Assembly (NCBI RefSeq): GCF_037975245.1
Contig: NC_092580.1
Coordinates: 5,370,501-5,434,500 of the forward strand
DNA length: 64,000 nucleotides
From: Apostichopus japonicus
Taxonomy: Eukaryota; Echinodermata; Holothuroidea; Aspidochirotida; Stichopodidae
Direction: 5' to 3'
In this document: positions 49,901-63,526 of the stretch, in pieces
Layout: every line of letters starts with the position of its first letter
Position numbering within the stretch: position 1 is the stretch's first letter
Program-made: the position numbers and the translations under genes
Notes under the pieces: model-generated
Databases searched by the model: none
Told to the model about the DNA's origin: nothing
What the model saw: only the letters and a program-made list of their open reading frames with translations

Positions 49901-51059
49901 CTACGTACCTCATTCTGTCAGTGTTCTTCATTACTGTAACTCACTCTAATTAAATACAAGAAAGTATGGCCTAAGGTTAATCAAATATTATCCAGTCTTC
50001 TCAACAAACTCCAGTTTGACTTTTGTTCAGAAATAATTTGACAGATGAAGATATTTAAAGCTTAATGGGAAATAATGCAATCAGGGAATTGATCATTCTG
50101 CACTTATTGGGCCGTTCAATACCTAATTTGTCAAGTGAATAATAGTTTTCAGGTAACACAAGAAAAATTCAGTCCTTGTTTCATTGCCATACATTGTCAT
50201 CTCCCAATTACACAGGGATTAGTCCTACTGTTCAAGAAACTAAGTTAACTTGCCTCAAGTTGAAATCTGCATTATGTATTTCCATATTGCCTACCTTTCA
50301 CTACAACATGTGGTTAGTTAATCCCCAAACTTGGTCAGCTTTTTCATCAACCCCAGCCACTGTTTCTGTAAATATTACTCAATATACACGTCTACCTTGC
50401 AAACTGTTCATGTTGATTTATGGTATGTACAGAAATGGTTCATTTTATGTGGGTGCACTAGTGTTGGTTGGACTCAAAGAATATCAACTTTTTTTTTAAA
50501 TTTCTTTACTTAAATTTTAAGGCTGGCCAATGAAACTTTCAAGAGGTTAGGGTTAATGGCACCAACATGCAAGGGCTTTGTTAAACGTTGTATTGTGTTA
50601 ATAATTTATTGAACTAATTGTTTTTGGTTTAGTAGATTTTGTAGCTACTTGAAATAAACTATAGTCAATAGCATGCCATACCATTGTTACCTATACTCTT
50701 ATGTTTGTAAAGGGATATTGTCCCTAAATGTCCATGACCTTGTCAATATGACCTCTGTTTATCCATTTTATGTTACCTGCCGATAATGTAGCAGAGAAAG
50801 TCACAATGAATTTGCGCATAAACTGTGCCTTTCTGACCCCCCCCCCTTTTCTCTCTATAGTGAATACTATTTCCTAGCCGATTTCTACCTAATTGGTAAG
50901 CAACAAGGCATTTTGCTATCATAATCCTTTGCTTTTATATCCTGCCACTTCTTGTCCATTTTACCAGCAGGTGTTTCATCCCTTTAGTCGCTAAGGCGAC
51001 AGTTTTTTCAACACAATTAGCATACCAACTATATATCCAATTCTTGTTATTCTTCACAG

Positions 51060-51134
51060 GAGGGATCCTCGCTGGAGAGAGTCAATGGTCTTCAATCAGC
51101 AGAAGTCGAAGAGCTGAGAAACCTTCGTCAAAAG
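51060..51134 (+). CDS. ERC: ERC exon 4: 25-codon coiled-coil exon (weakly conserved)
   Basis: 75 nt, phase 0 to phase 0, coding for EGSSLERVNGLQSAEVEELR plus NLRQK (residues 363-387). Supporting evidence is the acceptor cttcttcacag after a pyrimidine tract, an open frame, a charged helix-like composition, and exact phase fit between exon 3 and exon 5. The donor AAG|gtcagc is non-ideal. The sequence resembles the vertebrate stretch before IGQVKQEL only loosely, so this is the least certain of the eight exons. It could be an alternative cassette exon, since skipping it keeps the frame. Confidence 0.72.
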
Positions 51135-52420
51135 GTCAGCCTTAGTTAGCTAGCTGCTTGCTTCCCTTTCTTGTGTGTATTTTAAATGTTGGAGCCATGT
51201 TTTCATTGGACGGGTATTACATGTGAAAGTGCACAAGTAGAACTTTCAGTTGGGTAATCCCTCGTTGAACCACTTCCATGAAATCAAAGCAATTATACGG
51301 TTGATGCTATTTGTAATGCGATGTTTCTTTTCATTCTTAGCTAGGCAGGCATAACAGAAGGTTAAATGAGTTTCAGGATAGTGTTACTTAGTAGTTAGCC
51401 AATGTGTCTCTGTTTGTTGTTTGTGAGATTCTGGTACTTAATTTGTGAGGATACTTGCCAACCTTTTTAGAAAATCAAACTGAGACCAAAGAAGCGAAGT
51501 TGGTGTAACAAAATTGAATATTTAATGCCTCTGTCAATGAGTATGTTATTTGTTGAACACAAATAGAACAGAGATACACTTGAGAGACCTGTATTATTAG
51601 CAACAAGTCACTGTAAATGGGTGGTTGAACTGGATCTATGCATATTCATATTTGAAACCTTGGAGTGGATGTATATGGAACCATGGAGGTAAAAACTGTT
51701 TTTACCTCCATGATGGGACCTGGGACAGATCCTTTTGGTATGAAGAAAGAGCCAAGCTTGAGGGCCACTGGATTAGGGACCAGGACAAAGGTTTATGATA
51801 AACGGGGAAAGAGAGGGCCAAGATGATACAGTATGTTAGAGAATATTTTGTAATATTTGCACACTCAAGATATTGCATATGTTTGCTGTCTCCTTTACTT
51901 AATCTGTTTGAGCAAATACTTCAAACCTCTCAGCAAAGTAATTGCATCCATTAACTTGAATTACACAACAAATATAACATCTATGTAAACACAGATACAT
52001 TTGCCTTGGTTAACACTTTGCTATCAAGTTCAGATAAATTAAGACTGATATTTAAGACATCCAATGAAATATCCAAACATTTTGAAAGTAACACAAAGAG
52101 CGCCGATGCATTCTAAATAATGGATGGGATATCCCTACCACCCATTTCCATAGGGGCCTCAACAGCTGTAGTTTGGTTGAACCACACAATATCTTTGCAC
52201 ATGCTCACTGGCTTAAACTTTCAGCTATGCATTGTTTCCTAATGCTTTTAAATTAGAATTCTTATATAAAAACTAAAGGTATTTTTATTGAATTAATGGT
52301 CAACATCTAAAAAAAAAGTTTCCATGTTTGGTGTGAATGCTGTTAAAATGTAGGATGCACTGAGAATACAAACCGATGCAGAATATCAGAACATGTTTGT
52401 CTTTCTTGTATTCTCTTCAG
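51135..52420 (+). other. ERC intron 4 (1.3 kb)
   Basis: No internal feature recognised except a small local inversion (GTAAAAAC/GTTTTTAC around 51690-51705, 'aggtaaaaactgtttttacct'). Confidence 0.8.
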
Positions 52421-52588
52421 ATGGACCAGGCCCAGGCAGATGTTGGATCAAAGAATAAAGAGGTCCAGGCCCTTCACACCAAGCTTAATGCAATGGCCCA
52501 GCAATATCAAGATCAACAAGCTCACATTAGTCTGTTGAAGGAGTCACTAAAAGCCAAGGAGCAACACATCAACATGTTGCAAGCTGAT
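52421..52588 (+). CDS. ERC: ERC exon 5: coiled coil, LKESLKAKEQ block
   Basis: 168 nt, 56 codons (residues 388-443), phase 0 at both ends. The acceptor is ttctcttcag and the donor GAT|gtaaga. The peptide MDQAQADVGSKNKEVQALHT continues through HISLLKESLKAKEQHINMLQ. It aligns residue for residue with vertebrate IGQVKQELSRKDTELLALQT and IEVLKESLTAKEQRAAILQ. It is a canonical parallel coiled coil with no stop or gap. Downstream in-frame readthrough quickly meets a TG-repeat and a stop, which confirms the donor. Confidence 0.95.
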
Positions 52589-55551
52589 GTAAGACGTGTG
52601 TGTGTGTGTGGCTAACAGGGCAATTGAAGTGTGTGTGGATGATAGCAGTATGCATGTCATGAAAGTTAATATAAGGACGGTATCCATTCAAGTCTTGGCA
52701 AGCAATAAATTCCTCGGATAATAGGTGACAAATTTAGTCTGGAATAATTTATGCAAAGACATAATGACAAAATTATCACAAAGAAATGGGTATAAAGGAA
52801 TTACAAAATAATTCATAACAGGTGGGTACATAGTACACAGATACATTACAATTGAAACACAGACCAAAGAGGTTATAAAACAAATGGAAATAAAAACAAA
52901 TATTTACAGGCTGAAGGATTCTCCTAAGTTGCAACTTCAAAAGACTAGTCCTTGAATTTCATACTTCATCTACAAGTATGATGATCTTCAGTCAAATTAA
53001 TACAAAATATGAACCATCCCTTTGTGGCTTTCTCCTCAAATTACTTTGATGGACTATTAGTTTCTAGTTCACTTTGAAATCAGAGAACCAGTGATTAGTT
53101 TTAGTGTAATTTTTCCTGATAAATATTCCTTTAATCCGTCATGTTTATTCATAACTAGCTGATTGAGATTGTTTACTGGGTAATCACAGAAAGCTGTTTG
53201 CTGTGGATCATTTATGAATAGGTTGGGTTTCAATGTTTGGTTTCCTGGTTTGTTGCTCCAATGAAAAATAACTCAGAGGTTTCACTTATCCGCAGATTTA
53301 GATAAAACGGGGTAAACATGCCCAATTATCGTCACAGTTTATTCAAACAATTCCAATCAATTGTCTGCAGTGTTATTTGTTATTGCTCCAGCTACCTTCA
53401 AAACACACAAACTCCGGATCTAACTTTTGAAAGACGAAGTTTTGAAACCGTTGTTGATATCTCTCCTTTGCGATAAATCTGCTCGGACAACTTCTCGTGA
53501 TTAAAATTCTGTCGTGTTTATTCCTTTCTTAATCAAAGAGCAGATATTTTTTCTTTGAAAGCTAACAGATGACAAGCTTTCCGAGATGACATAGTTTCCC
53601 GACAGAAACCAGAACTGTCGACGGTGGGAGGAGGAGGAGCAACCTCCCATCGAAAGAGGCAACAAACATTTTGCTTGTAGTCGATACGCGTGACTTAACT
53701 CTGTGATTAATGTGGAAGGCATTCTGTATGAAAGCAACGATCATTCACAACAGCTGTTGTTTATAGTTTCTGAAAATTGAAACTTTTTAGCTCTTAAATT
53801 ACAGTGCTTGATGGTACCACTTAATGCTTGATGTTTAACTGACAAAACTTGAAAGCCTGTCTCGAGATATATGGTGGAGGTCTTGAATAAACTTGCTCGT
53901 AAAAGAAGGATGAGATAGGAATGAAAACAGACAAAGAATATAGAATATATTTAACAATGTGTTTGAGAGTGAAGAAGAGAGAAAAAAAGTAAAATATAAA
54001 TAAATAAAATATAAATAATATAAAAAAACTGATAAATTGGAATAAACCTCTGTCTGTGTTTCAACGAATAGAAAATCATGAAAGTGGAAACCCTATGGGT
54101 AAATCTGAACATGAACTTTGGAACGGGAAAATTGACCGAAACCAAAGGAAGCTATTACACATATGAAACCAACCACTTTTACACACAGTCTGTCGTTTAG
54201 AATCAGCAGCATTCTTAACGATATTTACATTAATTTAAAAGAAAGAAGAATAAGGTAGTCTATTCTAGCAATAAAATGGGGATCAAAATGGGCATTATTT
54301 GTATCCCAACAATGTGAAGCATGCTGTGAGGATGGATATAAAAATCTGTTGATATACCTCATGAAAACCAGTACCTTTCTTTCAAAGCAAATTATAAACA
54401 TCAGGCTAATACCTATGACTGGTTCAGAACAGATATACTGTAGGCCCTGGCCTATAGGTACCAAAGACTTTTGAGAGGATAGCAATAACCATAGCATTTA
54501 TGAAATATTATGCTAGTGCCTTGAATGGAGCTCATGGGAGGTACAAGCATGATATTTGAGTAAATAAATTGCAAAGTAGGTGTCTTGCTTCATAAAGACA
54601 GAAGGAAGAGGGAGTTTGAATTAATTAGATTCTTTCATTTTGTGTCTTTGAATACATTGTGTTCAAATTTTCACTTGATAGTGTTAGTAATTAGAACTCG
54701 ATCCCTGTAATGAGTAAGGAACATTAAAGTCATGCAGTAAGCATGAAATCCAACACTCTCTGCAATTACAATGCATCCCAAATGCTAATTATAAAATACT
54801 GCAAAGCTTTAGTGTTAGGTATTCTATTACAACAATTACTCTGGAAACCATTTTATCACCCAGAACTCTGTCTCTTGCTTCCTATATTGTGATAATTTGG
54901 ATCGAGGAGAAAGTTAAGAATAAAAGGTCTTTGAGAATGGAAGCTGAAGATTTTGTTTCTTTGTATATGGAAGGGAATGATGCCTAATTTCTTCATTCTT
55001 TAGCTAGTAACAAGAAAAGTTAAAAGAAAAAGTTAAAAGATGGTATATTTATGACTTCTTGTGCTTCAAATTACGGGAAACAGCTGTGTAACCAAAATTC
55101 CTTTTTTCCGCAGAATGGTGGTGTGGAAGTGTCATGTCTTTTTACATCATATATCATTATTAAAGTCACTTAGCAAACTTTCATATCATATCATAAAAAA
55201 AAATATGTTTGAAATAATTAAGCTATGATATTAAACACTTTTTATTTGTGCTGAGATGTGCTTAGTCATTCTATGAATCAAAGTGTTGTTTCCAAATTTG
55301 TGAAAGGTGGATTGAATAATTTATTATTTAATTTAAAACTGTTGGGTGAAAGATTAGAATGTTGTATAAGGTTTAGGAATGACAAGGAATTGTGGGGGAC
55401 ACAGTGTGGGGAACTTTTCACAATGTTGTTAATGTATAAGGGAAAGATGTTCTGAGCTGTTCCCTCTCCCAATTCAAGGAAAACAATTTCAATGTTGATA
55501 GTTTCAGAGACTAAAATCAATCGTCCTCGTTATCTCTCTTGTTCAAAACAG
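52589..55551 (+). other. ERC intron 5 (3.0 kb)
   Basis: A short TG-run sits just inside the donor (52596-52610). Otherwise this is unassigned AT-rich sequence. ORFs here have no family resemblance. Confidence 0.8.
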
Positions 55552-55719
55552 ATGAATTCTTTACGTTCGAGAATAGAGGAGAAGGAGATGATCCTGGCAC
55601 ACCAGGACGAACAGCTGAACAGCCTGTCATCCGATAAATCCAAAAGGTCAGGGGAGGTCAACGAGCTCAAAGAAATCATCGACCTCAAAGAGAGAAAGGT
55701 CGCCGTCTTACAGAAGAAG
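55552..55719 (+). CDS. ERC: ERC exon 6: coiled coil, LKERKVAVLQKK block
   Basis: 168 nt, 56 codons (residues 444-499), phase 0 at both ends and exactly the length of exon 5. The acceptor is tgttcaaaacag and the donor AAG|gtatgc. The peptide starts MNSLRSRIEEKEMIL and ends ELKEIIDLKERKVAVLQKK, matching vertebrate VDALRLRLEEKETML and DLKDMLDVKERKVNVLQKK. Conservation is strong enough that identity is not in doubt. The acceptor's polypyrimidine tract is modest (tatctctcttgttc). Confidence 0.95.
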
Positions 55720-58700
55720 GTATGCTTAATAGTTATGAGTTAATTTATTTTGACATCCATTTTCAAAGATGAGATTTAGATGAAATGTTTGAAATGGGAC
55801 ACAGATCAATTTTTTTTTCATCAGTTGGAGGAAGAATTTGCTGGAATAGGGTGGATCTCATTCTGTGTGTCCAGATACAACACAGACAACTTCTGTTTTA
55901 TTAATTCCAATCCCAGAGGTTGGATGTGACATAGCTGATTCTAGAGTAACTAGAGGTCTTCCCATACCTTGAAGCAGCTGCCTAGGTATGCAGCATAATA
56001 ACTCTCATCACCACACACACTAAAACAGAAACTCTCTTGCTGTGTTCATGGAACAACAGATTTGGACAATCTTGAGAGAAATTCCTGCTTTTCAAAGCAA
56101 ACATCAATCCTTAACCTAACACAACAACACTTCGATAATAAAAAGTACACCTAGCCTAGCCTGATTCACATATAGGTATCAAGGCTGTAGGTGTTATTGT
56201 CAGTAGTGGCTGTGGCCTACGGCTGACTAGTTGTACCTTTCTCAGAATGAGAGGAAAACTTTCTCTTTGAGAACATTGCTGATCAAGCAAGAATCTGTTG
56301 AAACGTGGTAATCCAAAGTTACCTCTCACTGTTTTAGAAACTGGCCTTGATTAATCCCTTATGTAATTAAGGAATAATGAAAGCAGTAATGTAATAGTCG
56401 CTTATATACTTGATGATAGCGTTGTGTAGACAGCCATAATATATAATGCAGTTGAAGTCAGTGTAGAGTTCTGTACAAACATATAGACACTTCCCATTAA
56501 CAGTACCAGTGCAAGCTGTCCACCATGTGCTCTCATGTGACCTTTGACATCCATTTCACTTTACTCGGAGTTAGATTTTTCTGTGACAGAAAACTTTCTC
56601 ATTTCATAGCAAGGCATTCACTTCTATTGCTAGTGAGAATTGTTCACACTTGGGAATGACTCAGTCCTTCTCCATGTGGGCAACATATGGTTCTTCTTCT
56701 TGCAAAAGCAGCAAACCGTTTGCTTAATTTGAACTAATTTTACAGTTGAAATGGCAAGCTGACGTTTGTGGGCATATTTTATGCCTGAGATAATCCTCAG
56801 GGGAATTCACAACTGTATCCCTGATTTTTTGTAGAGTTCAAACTTCTGATGGAGAGAGTTCATTTGCATAACCAAAGTGGTGGATTGAGATTTCCCAGAC
56901 AATGGTATACTTGTTGTCATCCTCTCCAAAAAATGTTGTTGCTTCGAGAAACTTTCTCTCCTCACACGCTCTCTGTGATGATGTGAAAATAAACAATCCC
57001 ACAGTAGAGCTAGTAGGATTGATTTGCAGTCTCATGACAATGAAATTTATGCAATTTTATGAAATTTTATAAAATATGAAATACGAAATTTTAGTGGTTT
57101 TTGGGTGTGACTCTGTCCTCACAAGTTTTATACAAGTTTTATGTCGTATGTCTAGTATTTTATGGTCGTTTCTGCATGGAAAAATCCAGTGCTTGCAGAG
57201 ACCTAAGTTTATTGCTTTTATGGGCATGTGACACTATTGATTTTCCAAGACAATTTCAATCATACACAAAACTAGCATAGTGTTAGCAAAGAAAACTGCA
57301 GGTATTGTTACTGAATACCTGCAGCTTTTGAACTCTTGAGAAGACCTCTAGGCACAATTTTGGATTACCTACACTTCAATTAATTACAAGAAAATTTAAA
57401 CATTTACTTGAAAGTTGCAAAATGTTATGTTGACATGCGATTTAATAAGATTGAATGCTGATCTTGAATTGGTGGGTGACTGGCGATGTTTTCTTTGGTA
57501 ATAGTCGGTATTTTATAAATGTTTCATTTTTTTAATGCTATAAATGTCATCGGTTTGAAACTAGTTAGGCCAACCGTAATTTATGCGCAACAATATGAAT
57601 CTTATTTATTCTCCGTTTCTGTGTTTCTTGTAAGTTATTTCTACAGCACAGTTAAGATGAAGTGTCATGTGGTATTAAAAACACAACCAAGGGAATAAAT
57701 GAATCCATTACCTGAAATTTCTTTCCATTTTGCTTACCACCAAAATTATCCACCAAATTCATACCAGAAATGATGATAGTAGGCATACATTTCAAAATGC
57801 GTAAAAATAAAACAATAAATCTGTTTGCATCGCTCTCTTATTCACTATCATTCAAATTCTCCCAATGCAGTTACAAAGCATACTGTTTCAAAACAATAAA
57901 GTGAAGTAAACCAGCTTATGCTTTCATATGTTCAAAATATTAAGCATTTATCATTTATTGAACAGAGGTATTACATCAACAACCTTATTAATTAATTTGT
58001 TTATTTGGTTGATTACATGGTTCATACAGGGCTGTTCTATTGTCCTTGTAACAACAGTTAACTGGTACTCTAGATTACTTATTGCTGTTGTATTGATCCA
58101 GTATGTTGAAGTTAGAAGTATTTTCCATCCATCCCAGTTTTATATATGTATACATACATTATCATCAGGATACACAAAGTCTGTCCACCTGTGGCCATTT
58201 TGTATATTGACTTGTTCCCTGTTCATTATCACTTTTAGAAACAACTAAATTGTAAGCTTTCCATCTTTATCATTCTTGAAATAACTGAAAAAGATTCCGG
58301 TTGAGAACTAACTACTAATCTCCATTTTCTATTGAGCTCAACGATTTTGCCAATACTTTGGAGATCAAGGACACAAAACAAAGAGTTTTGTTGATCAAGG
58401 TGACCAGATTTACTTTGCATCTTCTTGCCAGCATTTTTCATGACAAGATGGGACTGCAAATATGCATCGTGCTGCTATCTTCACTCTTACCTTCTACTAA
58501 TCACATTTCATTCAAAAAACGAAACTTTGTCTGTCGTTATTTTATCTCAGCACTAATCTTACTAACAGAATCTCACAACGTTTTCAAGATATCTCAATGA
58601 AGGCATCACATGTTTTTGCATCATATTGCATGCGTTTGATTTGAAGATTAAACGTGTTTGCCTGGTTTGAAAGTGAAACAGAACTCAAGCAACGACAGCA

Positions 58701-59615
58701 TTCATTCACAGAAGGACTGGGGGAGGTGGGGACTGTGGGGTCTGGGGGGTCTGGGGGGTGGATGGATGGGGCATAGCTTTCCCAAAAAGAGCAGTAATAT
58801 GTATGTACAATGTCTTAAACTCACAAAAAGTATGGTTGTTTTACCTGTTAATTGGAAGCAACAGTCACATAAATCTTAATATCGAATAATTATGATTAAT
58901 TTCAAATTTATGTGGAGATGTTAATGCAGTGCCTAGTCAATACTCTCTAACACATAGCTGCTTGTGCTCAGTCCAGTATATGTGTTCAGAGTTAAAATGT
59001 CTTTCACTTTTGAACTTGGGCCAAAGGTCAGTTTTGGAAAATTTGATTGCTGCTGGCTTTTATCTCTCTTAATGTGTGTTTGCTATATTGTTAATAAATA
59101 AGTCAGAAATAAATGTATTTGAAAAGTGACAAATCAAAAATGACAAAATAGATATCATAAAATAAAGACAAAATATATGTAAAAACTGCAATGTGTGTAA
59201 TAAATAAAAAGCGAATTGATAATTGGTATAGTAGGGTACTGTTCTACTTGTATGCTGTTTGACAGCCAAATCTAGGAGGATAAATGGCTTTTAGCTTATT
59301 ATTAGACGTGCTATTGTCTTCAGTTCATTTTAGTTTAGAATTGACTATGGTAATAATGAAACAGTTAACTACAACATTTGAACTTCCTCATGACATATAG
59401 AAGTGATCAGACTACTCATCATACTAGGTGGTATAAATTGTTAACCTTCAATTTTACAGACATACCAGAATCAATAACCAAAGTATTTTATATTTATGCC
59501 CAGTCAATCTCAATTTATGCTGAAAATGATAGAATTGGTACAGTTAACTCTATAGTTTGGTAATGTACTGATACATATAAACACATATATTTACACACAC
59601 ACATATATATATACT

Positions 59616-59685
<70 letters not shown>

Positions 59686-59710
59686 GATATATATAGATAT
59701 ATACCTATAC

Positions 59711-59765
<55 letters not shown>

Positions 59766-61913
59766 CATATATATATATTGGTTTTCAAGCAGAGAAGATG
59801 AATTTGTCAGTCATACCTAATCCTCCCTCATACTCACATACCTTGACAGGGTAGTAAGAAAACCTGCTGTGTTTGTACATAAATCAACACCGTTGTTTTA
59901 AACCTAACATCTTGAAATCGGCAGAAACGCTAATCAAACAAAAAGTCTAATGAAAGATTCACCTCTTTTCTCAAAGGTGTTGAATTTTCTTCAGTGTTTG
60001 ATGTGTAATTTTGTCGATATAGTATTGATCCTTCTCTCCGCTCACAAGTAAGACAGGATTGTGGGAAGTTTGCCACGTTGAAGATGTAAATTCTCCTTGA
60101 ATGTCACTAGGGCTACTAGGGAGAGTAGAAGGCAAAATGGCCCGAGACATTTATATTGAAATAAAGAAGTCGATTACTTTTGAGTAAAACGTGGAGAAAA
60201 TAAGCATATTTAGGTTTATCGTCAAATGATATGTTTTCCTGTAGGGGAGAAGGATGCTCTTTAGTTGTTTACATTGTCAATTGTGTACACTGAAGTACAA
60301 AATAGACAAAAGAGCCTGTTGTTATATCAGTTTAATCAAAATCCCATCTTATGCGTGTTTACTAGAAAGGAACACTATAATTCCTTGTAGTGAGTTATCT
60401 TGCAGTTTGTGTTATTAAATCGCATTTTAGAAGTTAACATAACGCAGAAAATGGTCAAGACACAGAAGAATCATTGCTTGCATATCTGAAGTGTTCCTGT
60501 ACGCTAAACCACTCTTAATAAGAATGCTGCATTGTGGGTAGTTAATTCATAGGATAGATAGATACGTCCAATTTTCCATCCCCTCTACGTTTGTCATCTT
60601 TTCGTTTTACGGTCCTTAAGTTTTCTTCTTTTCGTTGATCATTTTTCTCACAGTCAATTTTTTGTCAGGTGAATCTATTTTCTTAAATTCTGTTTATTTT
60701 CTTTTTTCCTTTTACTTTTCTTTTCTTTTTGATTTAATAATCCTATTTTCTCCTTTAATAACCTTTATTTTCTGTTTTAGCAAAGCAACTTTGGTGTCTT
60801 TTATGTTGCAGCCTGACATCCTGGTGTGTCCAGAGTTTAGATATTTTAATACCTTTTTACTTTTTGTCCCATCATTCAATTTTCTTTACAATACCATTTT
60901 CTCTTCATATCAGGTAGTTAGTCCACTTTTAGTATTCTTTCAAATCACTTTTTCTTTATATACCTTATATGAACCTTCCCTTTTATCTTTCGGTCCATTT
61001 CACCCTTCTTAGAATGTAGTAATTGTTTTTGTTTTAACTCAATTTCTGTTCACCGGTTTCATGATTATCTGGCATCATTCACGAAATCACTTTTATAAAG
61101 AAATATTTGTAGTTTTTTTTTTAAATATTTCCCCTCATATTTTCTTACGTTAAAACACAATATTTGCTGTGGTGATGGGATCCGTATAGGAATGCATGCG
61201 GTAAAAAAATATATAAAATGCAGAAATTATGATTTGTCGTAAAGAAGCTTGAGTTATTTGAATGTATGACAGCAAATTTGTTTTGTATCACAGTGGTTAT
61301 AGGAGACTGAAGTTGATAGCTTGCGAGGTAATAATCTGTAAATTCATTACACTTGATATAATTTAGGAAGTGTGTAACCGTGGTACTTTGGATCAGACGG
61401 GAGTTCAGTGGGCTATTCAATTCAAGTTTACGATACATATCAGTATGGTTATTTATCTTAGCTCATGACATGGATCTGTGAAGGTAATTTACTTGTCAAT
61501 TGACCAATGAGTTGACATTGTTTATGTTTATACAGGTTTGCATCATCAAAATTCACTGAGGTCCGAGAAGAAATAAGAAAGAGTTAGGCTATATGTATAC
61601 AAGTTCAAATGTTTACAAAACCTACTTTGCTGCAAAATATTTAAATGCAATCAATTTGAAAATAATATTGGGACGTTTGATTACATAACACACATTCATC
61701 TGGGAAGGTTCAAAAGAAGAATGAGAGGCTGGACGGTTATGTTTAATGGATGACACCAGAGGATGTTAGTATTTACTTGGGAATTGAAGAATGCGAGGCA
61801 TGTACTCATCATTGTCAAAGATGTAAAATCTGTTGTGAAAAATGACATTTCTTTAAAACAAAACAAACAAAAAATTCTTAAACTTAAAGTGTCACTCATT
61901 TTTTCTGCTACAG
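55720..61913 (+). other. ERC intron 6 (6.2 kb)
   Basis: Contains a G-rich run at 58718-58770 (possible quadruplex), the AT/AC microsatellite at 59572-59779 and a T-rich stretch at 60590-61010. No exon or RNA gene was recognised. Confidence 0.8.
59572..59779. repeat. (AT)n/(AC)n microsatellite
   Basis: About 200 bp of AT dinucleotides with AC blocks near the left end. The Tyr/Ile-rich minus frames across it are artefacts. Confidence 0.97.
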
Positions 61914-62192
61914 ATTGACAATTTGCAAGAACAGCTTCAGGAGAAGAACCATCAATTAGAAGACCTTCGTGGAAAGGTAAAGAGCCTGGAAGCAGACAGC
62001 AAGAGCTCTGACAATGCCATGTCTAGCTTGGAGGAGGCCCTGATGGAAAAGGATAAATCATTAATGCTCCTCAGAGAACAGAAGGAGAAGGAAGGGGTGA
62101 GCCTCAGGGAGGATTCAGAGAAGCACCAGAGGCAGACCCACGAGATGACGGCCAGGATAGATGCCTTACAAAAAGACGTTAACGATAAAGAG
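61914..62192 (+). CDS. ERC: ERC exon 7: coiled coil, NLQEQLQEKNHQLEDLRGKV block
   Basis: 279 nt, 93 codons (residues 500-592), phase 0 at both ends. The acceptor is ttttttctgctacag. The donor GAG|gtatta departs from consensus after GTA. The peptide IDNLQEQLQEKNHQLEDL then KVKSLEAD and SSLEEALMEKDKSLMLLREQ match vertebrate IENLQEQLRDK, RVKSLQAD and TLEEALAEKERTIERLKEQ. It ends with ALQKDVNDKE, equivalent to LLQGDLSEKE. The next vertebrate residues ASLLDLKEHA are supplied by exon 8, confirming the junction. Readthrough past the donor gives about 22 unrelated residues and a stop. Confidence 0.95.
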
Positions 62193-63526
62193 GTATTAAC
62201 AAGCACCTCGAGAGGAATGCACGTGGGGAACATGATCTCACGGACGTTCGTAATAAATTAGCTAGGCTAGAGAAGATGCACGACGTTAATAGGGGAATGT
62301 TATATCGTGAATTAAAATGCTAGCAGCAAAATTACAAATGTGCTCAGGGAAGTGAGAAAGATTGAGGTGAAGAGTAGCATTGGAGAAATGTGGTGGTGGA
62401 AAATAGAGTGAGGGGAGGGGGAGAGGGGAGAGACTGACAAATTAGAGGAGTATCAATCAAGTAACAACTTCAGGCAGTTAACCCAGGAATAGAGCTAAAG
62501 TTATTCACGTACTCCCCAGTTAACTACAAACTAGTCATGAGGGGACAGTTATGTTTGTAAATATCCAAACCAGCTTGGTGTAATAGTTAAGGTTGAAGGG
62601 AAGTGATATGCTTCATTCACTCACTCAACTACCCCCCCCCCGCTCCGCTCCCTCTCTCCCTCCGAACGTAGCCAATGCCTCCATGTTGTGATAAGCAATG
62701 AGGAGTTGCTAGGATACTGTTTGTCATCACTGGCCAGATTGAATGATCGGTCTAAATGGAAGATGTGCTGAAATATAGCTAATACATGATTGACAGTATC
62801 TTTTATGTATCCACCGAAATCTTCTATAATCAAGGCTACCGATCTAGAAACAGCCTTTGTTGTTGCCCATTATATAAACTAGAGGCTTTTCCCTTACCTC
62901 CCTGATTCATCATTCAATGGCCTAGTGGTTGGAATTGTCCAAACCATTAAAAAACAAAAAATAGAAATGAGTTGTGCCAGGTATCAATGGTTTACTTTCT
63001 GGCTATTTTCATTCTTTACATTTCAGAAAGCTGAATGGAAAATATTCTCAATTTTCCTAAAGTGTAAGAAAACATACAGAAAGGACAAAAAAAATGAGGC
63101 GAACAAAAAATTAGGCATTTTCCAAGCACTTTTAACTCCCATTGCATTATCAGTGTCTGATGTTATTTCATGAACAACCTCTTTTGAAAATATTTGTGTG
63201 GGAATGTAGTATTGATGATGCCAAATCCTCCTCTGCCTTTCATATTGTGTAAACAATATTCCAGGTTACAAGCTAACACAACACATTAAATATTCAGTTT
63301 TATTTTCTTTGACTAGATGTAAATATGATCTGTTTGTTTTGATACTACACAAAAGTGTACGTTACATTCAGGATTGTATTTCACGTACAAGGAAGTATGT
63401 ACGTTTTATAAAGATATTGTTGGTTTGGTATTGTTTTCTCAATGTAGATGGTAGATTCTGATTTATTTGTGTCACTCCTATTTGTGGATATTTTTCATCG
63501 CATTATTTTTTATTTTTTTATTTTAG
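62193..63526 (+). other. ERC intron 7 (1.3 kb)
   Basis: Contains a C-run/CT-rich tract at 62630-62662. No other feature was seen. Confidence 0.8.

Larger units (their letters stand above)
42856..51059 (+). other. ERC intron 3 (8.2 kb)
   Basis: No recognisable exon for the missing ERC middle coiled coil was found. It holds the inverted repeat copy 43901-43943 and a diverged copy of the dispersed repeat near 46798-46960. C- or G-homopolymer runs lie near 44175-44195 and 44848-44862. The remainder is unassigned AT-rich sequence. Confidence 0.75.

Noticed and set aside
59515-59768. Tyr/Ile repeat proteins on the minus strand
   Set aside because: Translations of an (AT)n/(AC)n microsatellite.
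60635-61012. 125-aa Phe-rich + frame
   Set aside because: T-rich intronic sequence giving a poly-Phe/Ser composition, with no homology recognised.
61952-62233. 93-aa minus frame
   Set aside because: Antisense shadow of ERC exon 7.
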